This document shows, piece by piece, positions 1 to 4,417 of a stretch of 5,647 bases of DNA (position 1 is the first letter of the stretch; each line of letters opens with the position of its first letter). Origin of the DNA: Segetibacter sp. (lineage in GTDB: Bacteria; Bacteroidota; Bacteroidia; Chitinophagales; Chitinophagaceae). Under the pieces are notes generated by a model. The model had not been told where the DNA came from. It saw nothing but the letters and a program-made list of their open reading frames with translations, and searched no databases. The stretch spans positions 1 through 5,647 of the forward strand of contig JASLBT010000252.1 in NCBI GenBank assembly GCA_030146445.1. Reading direction: 5' to 3'. A program made the position numbers and the translations under genes.

Positions 1-94
1 CTTTTTCAGGAAGATCTCCGTTAACGTACTTAAGGAGTTCTTCGTCATTAACTTCCTCCTCTTTACCCGATAATATGTCGTTCCAGTTAACCAT
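1..94 (-). CDS. Probable anti-sigma/sigma-regulatory protein, N-terminal fragment (31 codons)
   Basis: Only the first 31 codons are in the window; the gene continues past the left edge. The reading begins MVNWNDILSGKEEEVNDEEL and goes on with LLKYVNGDLPEK. Its ATG (94-92) shares one base with the TGA of the upstream sigma gene (96-94), a TGATG overlap that usually means translational coupling and one mRNA. In Bacteroidota, ECF sigma genes are often followed by a gene whose short acidic cytoplasmic N-terminus carries an L-x-x-Y-x-x-G-x-L-x-x-E type motif, ahead of a membrane segment and an extracytoplasmic domain; LLKYVNGDLPEK fits that. No zinc-binding His/Cys pattern is visible in the part seen, and the membrane segment, if present, lies outside. 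That a gene starts here is well supported. The anti-sigma role is inferred from position and this short N-terminus; it could instead be another membrane protein co-transcribed with the sigma factor. Confidence 0.65.
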   Translation of the reverse strand, partial: MVNWNDILSGKEEEVNDEELLKYVNGDLPEK

Positions 95-669
95 CAGGCA
101 TTTTTGATTTTCTTTTCAACAATAATCTTCAGATTTCGCTTTCCATTTTGGATGAAGCTTTTTACCTGCAGGAGGTTGTACCCGGTAGCTACTGAGATCT
201 GTTGATAAGATTGTTTTTGTAAATAAAATAAAGTTACACATTGTTTCTGCTCATTGCTCAACTCATCCAGGGACTGCGCAATGGTATTCAGTGTGTGATC
301 CTTCTCGAGAAGTGCTGCACGTTCTTCCAGCTGATCGTCAGGTTCGCCGGTGATGTGGTCACTGAGCTCGACGGGTACGCGGCCATGACGATCCCTGATT
401 TTCATTAAGCAGTGGTTTTTTGCCACCATGTAAAGCCAGCTTTTAAAGTAATCGACCCGGTACTTCCGTACTTCTGTAATTGCTTTTAAGAAGATTTGCT
501 GTACACTATCCCTCGCATCTTCCTCGTTTTTCAGGTATTTCATACAGACCCCTAAAAGCAGCATCGTATAACGCTGAAGCAGGGCGCCCAGCCATTGATT
601 GTCGCTGTCGGCATAAAACCGCTCAAGCAATTCTTTATCGCTGATATTTGATAAGGGGTCTTTAGCCAC
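94..669 (-). CDS. ECF-type RNA polymerase sigma-70 factor
   Basis: A 191-residue sigma factor of the extracytoplasmic function type, which would redirect RNA polymerase to a small regulon in response to an envelope or nutrient signal. Region 2 spans about residues 10-93: SDKELLERFYAD at the start, the core-binding and -10 region around DARDSVQQIFLKAI (51-64), then the FKSWLYMVAKNHCLMKIRD stretch (75-93). A variable acidic linker (about 94-126) follows. Region 4, which reads the -35 element, spans about 127-185: SLDELSNEQKQCVTLFYLQ and the helix-turn-helix YQQISVATGYNLLQVKSFIQNGKRNL. Length is normal and there is no long C-terminal extension. The start is GTG (669-667): an in-frame TGA lies only two codons upstream, and the next Met (residue 36) is inside region 2. 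The nearest purine-rich ribosome site, AGGAGG (712-707), is 37 bases away, too far for a usual Shine-Dalgarno. The gene overlaps its downstream partner by one base. The signal sensed cannot be told from the sequence. Confidence 0.93.
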   Translation of the reverse strand: MAKDPLSNISDKELLERFYADSDNQWLGALLQRYTMLLLGVCMKYLKNEEDARDSVQQIFLKAITEVRKYRVDYFKSWLYMVAKNHCLMKIRDRHGRVPVELSDHITGEPDDQLEERAALLEKDHTLNTIAQSLDELSNEQKQCVTLFYLQKQSYQQISVATGYNLLQVKSFIQNGKRNLKIIVEKKIKNA

Positions 670-672
670 GCT

Positions 673-723
673 TCAAAATAAATTGAATTTCTCAATAGGA
701 TGCTTTCCTCCTGTTAAATCCAT
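673..723 (-). CDS. Possible 16-residue leader ORF ahead of the sigma factor
   Basis: An ATG (723-721) opens a 16-codon reading, MDLTGGKHPIEKFNLF, ending at TGA (675-673). It is in the same frame as the sigma gene, whose GTG follows after a single AGC codon. This could be a translated leader whose ribosomes reinitiate at the weak GTG, or simply chance open sequence in a 5' leader. An AGGAGG lies inside it (712-707). There is no homology or codon evidence for a functional peptide. Another reading is that a nonsense codon separates an older, longer sigma N-terminus from the present start. Confidence 0.2.
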   Translation of the reverse strand: MDLTGGKHPIEKFNLF

Positions 724-884
724 AAACGATTCCTATCCCGGTTGGCTTACATTAAATTGTCCCATAGAGCATTAGCTTACCCGTTAAGTTAAGGCAATAG
801 TTCATTGGCAAGAAGGTTTACACGCTGGTGCCTCGTTTTGCTATGTTTTGTCGCCGTATTTAGCATTGGTATTCTTCGGAATGA

Positions 885-957
885 ATAAGTAAGTGCAGGG
901 GTTGTTTCGGAACAATCGCCGTCGATGCTCAAGGTCAAGGAGCACTTACGCTCTTAT
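885..957. repeat. Interrupted inverted repeat with an inner hairpin
   Basis: ATAAG+TAAGTGC (885-896) pairs with GCACTTA (942-948) and CTTAT (953-957), leaving a 4-base bulge CGCT (949-952): 12 pairs in all. Inside, TTGTT (902-906) pairs with AACAA (911-915) around a TCGG loop. A tandem TCAAGG x2 lies at 929-940. No T-run follows on either strand, so it is not a terminator. Role unknown. Confidence 0.4.
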
Positions 958-1065
958 CGGGCGCATTTCATGCTGTCGGCCAATGTCAGCCTCGTAGTTT
1001 GTCGGCCAGACATTCAGCGGACGTCCGATATGATTTGTTTTACCATCGGAATCGTTTGAAAAGTC

Positions 1066-1079
1066 ATACCCGCGGGTAT
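1066..1079. repeat. 14-base perfect palindrome ATACCCGCGGGTAT
   Basis: The two halves ATACCCG and CGGGTAT are exact reverse complements with no spacer, and a further CGGGTA follows at 1081-1086. It could be a dimeric regulator site, but it lies within the possible relic reading frame and far from either gene start, so function is doubtful. Confidence 0.3.
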
Positions 1080-1398
1080 CCGGGTAAATCGCCCGGTTGC
1101 CTTCCACGGATAATACTTGATTTAGTCGGATAATAGGTCGCCGGTTCTTCTGAACTAACCGTTCACGTTCAGGGAACCCGGGAGCACAGCAGATCAATTA
1201 CGCCTGCCACTTAGAATGATGAGGTTTTTCCAAACGATAAGTTCGGAAGTTGCGCCACTAATGCGAAGCAGAAGTAGCGTGAAAGGGAGCTTAAGGGATG
1301 TTATAGCACTGCATACTTTCACAGGGTGCATGAACCTCTTATGGTTGCTGCATGAATAGGCAAATTTGGAATCAGTCGCAACGCGTGGGTGTTTTCAG

Positions 1399-1417
1399 GG
1401 GGTGGCTACGCCGCCCC
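1399..1417 (+). promoter_or_regulatory. GC-rich hairpin in the tex leader
   Basis: GGGGTGGC (1399-1406) pairs with GCCGCCCC (1410-1417) around a TAC loop, giving eight pairs including one G-T wobble. It ends 77 bases before the tex ATG. No T-run follows directly, so it is not a typical intrinsic terminator; the T-rich stretch at 1441-1451 is 23 bases further on. If transcribed it would be a stable element in the 5' leader and could affect tex expression or RNA stability; no function is established. Confidence 0.35.
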
Positions 1418-1494
1418 GGCAGTTGGGAAACTTTCTTGCATTTTTTCTTTTAGCTTACGGGCCCTACATTCGCAACCCCAAAAAAACAAAAGTG

Positions 1495-3729
1495 ATGAAA
1501 GAATTTGCCCAGGATATAGCCCGTGAGCTGAATATTAAGTCACAACAGGTTGAAGCCGTTCTCGCCTTGTTGGAAGAAGGATCAACCATCCCATTTATAG
1601 CCAGGTACCGGAAAGATACAACCGGCAATCTTGATGAAGTGCAAATTCAGCAGGTTCAGGAGCAGTCGAAGACTCTCAAGGAATTGGTGGAACGCCGTGT
1701 CTTCATCGAAAAAACGATCGATGAACAGGGAAACATGACGGATGAGCTTCGGGGTAAATTACATGCTGCTCTAACCATTGCCGAACTGGAAGACATCTAT
1801 CTGCCTTTTAAACCGAAACGGAAAACCAAAGCCCAGGCAGCCCGCGAAAATGGTCTCGAACCGCTTGCTAAGATGATCCTGGAACAACAAAATATTGATG
1901 TGGTTGCAAAGGCAGGTGAATTCCTTAATGAAAAAGTGGCGAAAGCCGAAGACGCTTTGCAGGGAGCACGCGATATTATAGCCGAGATCGTTAACGAAGA
2001 CGTACAGGTTCGCGCAAAGCTCCGCAAACTGTTTGAGCAGGAGGCTACCCTACAGAGCAAAGTGGTTCCGGGCAAAGAGGAAGAAGGAGTAAAGTATAAG
2101 GATTATTTTGATTTTTCGGAGCCCATTTCCAGGGTTCCGAGCCACCGGATATTAGCTGTCTTGAGAGGCTTTCTCGAAGGTTTTCTGCGTATCGGCATTG
2201 GGCCCGAAGAGGAGACTGCAATCGAAGGGATCGAAGAGCAGTTTATAAAGCGCAATAGTCCGTGCAACGACCAACTGAAGAAGGCAATTAAAGACAGCTA
2301 CCGGCGATTACTTCAGCCTGCACTCGAAAGTGAATTTCGCACGGGCCTGAAACAAAAGGGCGATGAAGATGCAATAAACGTGTTTGCCGAAAATCTCCGC
2401 CAATTGCTCTTGAGTTCGCCACTTGGGAGCAAAAGGATATTAGCCATCGATCCCGGCTACCGAACCGGTTGCAAAGTGGTTTGCCTCGACGAAAAAGGGA
2501 TGTTGAAAAAAACCGGTCTCATCTACGTACATGAGGCAAACCGCCAGCACGACGCCGAACGAACCATTAAAATGATGGTTGAAGAATACAGCATACAGGC
2601 TTTTGCCATAGGTGATGGAACAGCTGGCAGGGAAACGGAACAATTTATTAAAAAGCTAAACATCGGACTTCCTGTTTTTATGGTCAATGAAGACGGTGCT
2701 TCAGTGTATAGCGCATCGGAGATTGCACGTGAAGAATTTCCCGATCAGGATGTTACGGTTAGGGGAAGCGTAAGTATCGGCCGGCGCCTGATGGACCCTT
2801 TGGCAGAACTGGTGAAAATTGATCCGAAAAGTATTGGGGTGGGCCAATACCAGCACGATGTTAACCAGTCGAGGCTAAAAGAGCGCCTTGACCAGACAGT
2901 GGAAAGCTGTGTAAACCAGGTTGGCGTAAACCTTAATACAGCAAGCAAACATTTACTGAGTTACGTCAGCGGCATAGGAAATACCCTCGCCGAAAATATC
3001 ATACAGTACCGCAATGAAAAGGGAAGTTTCTCGAGCCGGAAAGACCTGTTGAAGGTGCCTCGCCTCGGAGGAAAGGCATTTGAGCAATGTGCCGGGTTCC
3101 TGCGTATACCAGGCGGTAAGAACCCGCTTGATGGCAGTGCCGTGCACCCCGAAACGTACCCGCTGGTTGAACAAATCGCCGGCGACCTGAATACTGACGT
3201 AAAGAGTTTGATTGGTAATGACTCCCTGATTAAGCAGGTACCCATTAAAAAATACATTAATGAGCAATTCGGAGAACTGACGATCCGTGATATACTTAAC
3301 GAGTTGAAAAAGCCAGGCCTTGATCCACGCAGTGAGGTTCAACAATTTGAATTTGCCAATATCTACAAGATCGAGGACGTAACTCCTGGTATAGTTGTTC
3401 CGGGTATGGTCACCAATATAACCAGGTTTGGGGCGTTTGTCGACATTGGCGTAAAGCAGGACGGGCTGGTGCACGTTTCTGAGATTGCCCACCGCTTTAT
3501 AGAAGATCCCAATGAGGTACTGAAACTTGGGCAGCACGTGATGGTTAAAGTTACCGAGGTAGATGTTTCGCGGAAAAGAATAGCGCTGTCGATCAAACAA
3601 GCTGAGGGAGCGCCTGAAAAGAAGCCGGCATTTACAAAAAGTGACCAGTCGCGCAAGCCGAAAGTAGCCGGCGAACCCATGCCGATGAATGATGCCCTGG
3701 CGATGCTGAAGAAGAAATTTGGCAAATAG
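1495..3729 (+). CDS. tex: Tex-family RNA-binding transcription accessory protein
   Basis: A complete 744-residue Tex protein, a cytoplasmic nucleic-acid-binding protein linked in other bacteria to transcription and RNA metabolism; its exact biochemical role is not settled. The N-terminal Tex region carries the family signature TIPFIARYRKDTTGNLDE (31-48). The YqgF/RNase H-like domain follows, with LAIDPGYRTG from about 316 (Asp319), IGDGTAGRETE around 372-382, and VNEDGASVYSASE at 397-409. The helix-hairpin-helix region covers about 476-540 (LSYVSGIGNTLAENIIQYRN, then LLKVPRLGGKAFEQCAGFLRI). The S1 domain covers about 635-702 (PGMVTNITRFGAFVDIG, DGLVHVSEIA). A 42-residue basic tail ends the protein. 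Length is normal and no key motif is missing. The ATG at 1495 is chosen because family similarity begins there; an in-frame extension back to a TTG at 1366 reads as leader DNA containing a GC hairpin. A GTG directly precedes the ATG. The leader is A-rich with no Shine-Dalgarno, as is common in Bacteroidota. It stands alone, with the next gene convergent. Confidence 0.97.
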   Translation: MKEFAQDIARELNIKSQQVEAVLALLEEGSTIPFIARYRKDTTGNLDEVQIQQVQEQSKTLKELVERRVFIEKTIDEQGNMTDELRGKLHAALTIAELEDIYLPFKPKRKTKAQAARENGLEPLAKMILEQQNIDVVAKAGEFLNEKVAKAEDALQGARDIIAEIVNEDVQVRAKLRKLFEQEATLQSKVVPGKEEEGVKYKDYFDFSEPISRVPSHRILAVLRGFLEGFLRIGIGPEEETAIEGIEEQFIKRNSPCNDQLKKAIKDSYRRLLQPALESEFRTGLKQKGDEDAINVFAENLRQLLLSSPLGSKRILAIDPGYRTGCKVVCLDEKGMLKKTGLIYVHEANRQHDAERTIKMMVEEYSIQAFAIGDGTAGRETEQFIKKLNIGLPVFMVNEDGASVYSASEIAREEFPDQDVTVRGSVSIGRRLMDPLAELVKIDPKSIGVGQYQHDVNQSRLKERLDQTVESCVNQVGVNLNTASKHLLSYVSGIGNTLAENIIQYRNEKGSFSSRKDLLKVPRLGGKAFEQCAGFLRIPGGKNPLDGSAVHPETYPLVEQIAGDLNTDVKSLIGNDSLIKQVPIKKYINEQFGELTIRDILNELKKPGLDPRSEVQQFEFANIYKIEDVTPGIVVPGMVTNITRFGAFVDIGVKQDGLVHVSEIAHRFIEDPNEVLKLGQHVMVKVTEVDVSRKRIALSIKQAEGAPEKKPAFTKSDQSRKPKVAGEPMPMNDALAMLKKKFGK

Positions 3730-3767
3730 GGCCAATAGCCGGTAAGCTTATTGAAATAATACCGTTG

Positions 3768-3797
3768 AACGCCAGTGCTGCCTACAGCATTGGCGTT
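3768..3797 (+). terminator. Hairpin just downstream of tex, likely its terminator
   Basis: AACGCCAGTGCTG (3768-3780) and CAGCATTGGCGTT (3785-3797) form a 13-pair stem with one G-T wobble and a CCTA loop, 38 bases after the tex stop. Only a weak T-rich tail follows (TTGCATTTC). The stem is strong and well placed, but the poor T-run means termination may be partial or the hairpin may mainly protect the 3' end. Confidence 0.6.
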
Positions 3798-3838
3798 TGC
3801 ATTTCTAAATATTCGGAAAGATGGTTGTTGAATACAAA

Positions 3839-3899
3839 AACACCTTTTTCAACCGTTAGTGTAACATTTACACAAAAATTTCCGGTCGAAAAAGGTGTT
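3839..3899. repeat. Large nested inverted repeat
   Basis: An outer stem of 17 positions, AACACCTTTTTCAACCG (3839-3855) with its near reverse complement at 3883-3899, has one mismatch. Its 27-base interior contains a second perfect palindrome, GTGTAA-CAT-TTACAC (3859-3873). The structure could form a cruciform in DNA or a long hairpin in RNA from either strand. There is no T-run on either side and no obvious target-site duplication, so neither a terminator nor a small transposable element is demonstrated. Confidence 0.55.
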
Positions 3900-3902
3900 G
3901 GA

Positions 3903-3981
3903 GATAATCAAAAGAGCGAGCTGAAAATCAATGCCAGCAAGCATTTGGCATTTTTTTACAGCATTTAGTGATAATCAAAAG
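3903..3981. repeat. Direct repeat GATAATCAAAAG, two copies
   Basis: Exact 12-base copies at 3903-3914 and 3970-3981 lie 67 bases apart and bracket the 3930-3957 terminator. On the minus strand each reads CTTTTGATTATC, and the 3970-3981 copy forms the T-rich tail of the hairpin at 3982-4018. This suggests local duplication of a terminator-bearing segment, or chance. Confidence 0.4.
3930..3957 (+). terminator. Rho-independent terminator, plus strand
   Basis: AATGCCA (3930-3936) and TGGCATT (3946-3952) form a 7-pair stem with a 9-base loop. An unbroken run of seven T (3951-3957) overlaps the stem end. This is a normal intrinsic terminator shape for a plus-strand transcript and is the likely backup terminator for tex, 201 bases beyond its stop codon. 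Confidence 0.65.
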
Positions 3982-4018
3982 GCCCGTAACTTGGTTTACG
4001 ATAAAAAAAATCACGGGC
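3975..4018 (-). terminator. Possible weak terminator for minus-strand transcripts
   Basis: Read on the minus strand, GCCCGTGA (4018-4011) pairs with TTACGGGC (3989-3982) over eight pairs including one G-U, followed by CTTTTGATT. On the plus strand the same position is an A-C mismatch, so the fold is better in minus-strand RNA. The loop is long (21 bases) and holds eight T in a row in the minus-strand reading. It would lie about 400 bases past the permease stop. Confidence 0.35.
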
Positions 4019-4035
4019 TACTTTTACATCACAAA

Positions 4036-4154
4036 CAAGCAATAGTGAGGCAAGCAATTCGTTAGAGGCGATGCAAGCTAACAAAAAGTTAAATACCGAA
4101 CAGGTTTATAGAAAAATATTTCAAGATTTTCATATGGCAAGCAATCGTTAGAGG
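4036..4154 (+). repeat. Three related CAAGCAAT repeats
   Basis: CAAGCAATAGTGAGG (4036-4050) is followed directly by CAAGCAATTCGTTAGAGG (4051-4068). A third copy, CAAGCAATCGTTAGAGG (4138-4154), lies 69 bases further on and runs straight into the terminator stem. The second and third copies, with two more matching bases GG in front, differ only by one T. A partial copy GCAAGCTAAC sits at 4073-4082. Confidence 0.6.
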
Positions 4155-4187
4155 TCGCTCCGTTTCTACGGAGGGACCCTTTTTTTT
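4153..4187 (+). terminator. Strong Rho-independent terminator without an evident gene
   Basis: GGTC (4153-4156) and CTCCGT (4158-4163) pair with ACGGAG (4168-4173) and GACC (4175-4178) around a TTCT loop, with a single G-G mismatch. C and then eight T (4180-4187) follow. This is the best intrinsic terminator in the window and it points along the plus strand. Two earlier hairpins already serve tex, so this one implies a separate plus-strand transcript from somewhere in about 3960-4150, or it is a dispersed repeat copy. Confidence 0.75.
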
Positions 4188-4202
4188 ATTATTACTCCTT
4201 GG

Positions 4203-4290
4203 TATCGAGGGAAGAGTAGGAATTAGGTGTTGAGGTATTGGGTCTCTGAGGAGGTTAATGGTTGATAAGTTTACTGGTTGAGCTACTAAC
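4203..4290. repeat. Low-complexity G/T-rich stretch with degenerate repeats
   Basis: The plus strand has repeated short G/T-rich units: TTAGGTG, TTGAGGT, ATTGGGT, then GGTTAATGGTTGATAAG, TTTACTGGTTGAG. The units are near 7-10 bases and poorly conserved. There is no coding evidence beyond an accidental minus-strand open frame crossing it. It resembles intergenic GGTTGATAAGTT-like repeats I associate with Bacteroidota genomes; that association is from memory. Confidence 0.35.
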
Positions 4291-4362
4291 AAATTCTCCT
4301 CCTGCCTCCGGTGTGTAGCGCATCTTCTGCTTTCTCTAAGGTAAATCCTCCTGATTATCGTT

Positions 4363-4415
4363 GTTAATCCGTAATCCAAAATTCCATATTCCGCTAATTC
4401 GCTTATTCGTAATTC
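4363..4415 (-). repeat. Degenerate tandem array of 7-8-base units abutting the permease stop codon
   Basis: On the minus strand, two bases after the permease TGA, seven consecutive units follow: GAATTAC, GAATAAGC, GAATTAGC, GGAATAT, GGAATTTT, GGATTAC, GGATTAAC. Unit length alternates between 7 and 8 and the GAATTA/GGATTA core drifts from start to end. It is non-coding and untranslated unless the permease stop is read through. Short AATTACG-type arrays of this sort occur between genes in some Bacteroidota. Confidence 0.55.
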
Positions 4416-4417
4416 AC

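Larger units (their letters stand above)
841..1197 (-). pseudogene. Possible gene relic, unrecognised; weak resemblance to a phage tail-collar motif
   Basis: On the minus strand a frame stays open for 82 codons after a TAA, from a TTG at 1197 to a TAA at 948-946, then continues in the same frame for 34 codons from an adjacent GTG to a TAG (843-841). The first part includes EGNRAIYPDTRGYDF, then SDGKTNHIGRP and later EADIGRQHEMRP. The order P-D-x-R-G, Gly/Asp-rich stretch, G-R, then a His loosely recalls tail-collar/tail-fibre proteins, which have PDLRG...DPGR...H. That resemblance is my own pattern reading and is weak. There is no ATG start, no ribosome site, a stop on each side and one in the middle, so an intact gene is unlikely. 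An open stretch this long can also occur by chance at this base composition. Confidence 0.2.
670..1494. other. 825-base divergent intergenic region between the sigma gene and tex
   Basis: No recognised gene lies here. Promoters for both flanking genes should be present, but I found no convincing match to the Bacteroidota TTTG / TAnnTTTG pair. TACATTCG (1465-1472) is one base off the -7 consensus but has no -33 partner at normal spacing. The region holds a possible leader ORF (673-723), a possible gene relic (841-1197), an interrupted inverted repeat (885-957), a 14-base perfect palindrome (1066-1079), a 7-base inverted repeat (1279-1285 with 1316-1322), a direct repeat TGCATGAA (1327-1334 and 1349-1356) and a GC-rich hairpin (1399-1417). 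It is longer than needed for two promoters, which fits a former gene now decayed or a structured leader RNA. Confidence 0.6.
3730..4417. other. 688-base convergent intergenic region between tex and the permease
   Basis: No protein gene is supported here. Open frames crossing it lack good starts and run through hairpins and repeats. Going left to right it holds the tex hairpin, a nested inverted repeat, a second plus-strand terminator, a possible minus-strand terminator, three CAAGCAAT repeats, a strong plus-strand terminator and two low-complexity arrays. For two genes meeting tail to tail this is unusually long and structured. Confidence 0.7.

Noticed and set aside
889..949. Possible tRNA or attC site from the branched fold
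   Set aside because: At 61 bases with no T-loop GTTC motif, no anticodon arm and no attC core sequences, neither identification holds.
1465..1472. TACATTCG as a tex promoter -7 element
   Set aside because: One base off TAnnTTTG, but no TTTG-like -33 element lies at the usual 19-21-base spacing, so it is not listed as a promoter.
1366..1494. 43-residue N-terminal extension of Tex from a TTG start
   Set aside because: The extension has no Tex similarity, contains a GC hairpin and T-rich leader DNA, and the ATG at 1495 gives the expected family start and length.
2953..3735. 260-codon minus-strand open frame opposite tex
   Set aside because: It lies entirely antisense to well-conserved Tex coding sequence, and its translation has no recognisable domain; it is a shadow of tex codon use.
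3839..3899. Miniature transposable element (MITE)
   Set aside because: No target-site duplication flanks the arms and no second copy is present in the window.
3765..3968. 67-codon plus-strand open frame after tex
   Set aside because: It starts with TTG inside the tex terminator stem and runs through two hairpins and a terminator; no coding signal.
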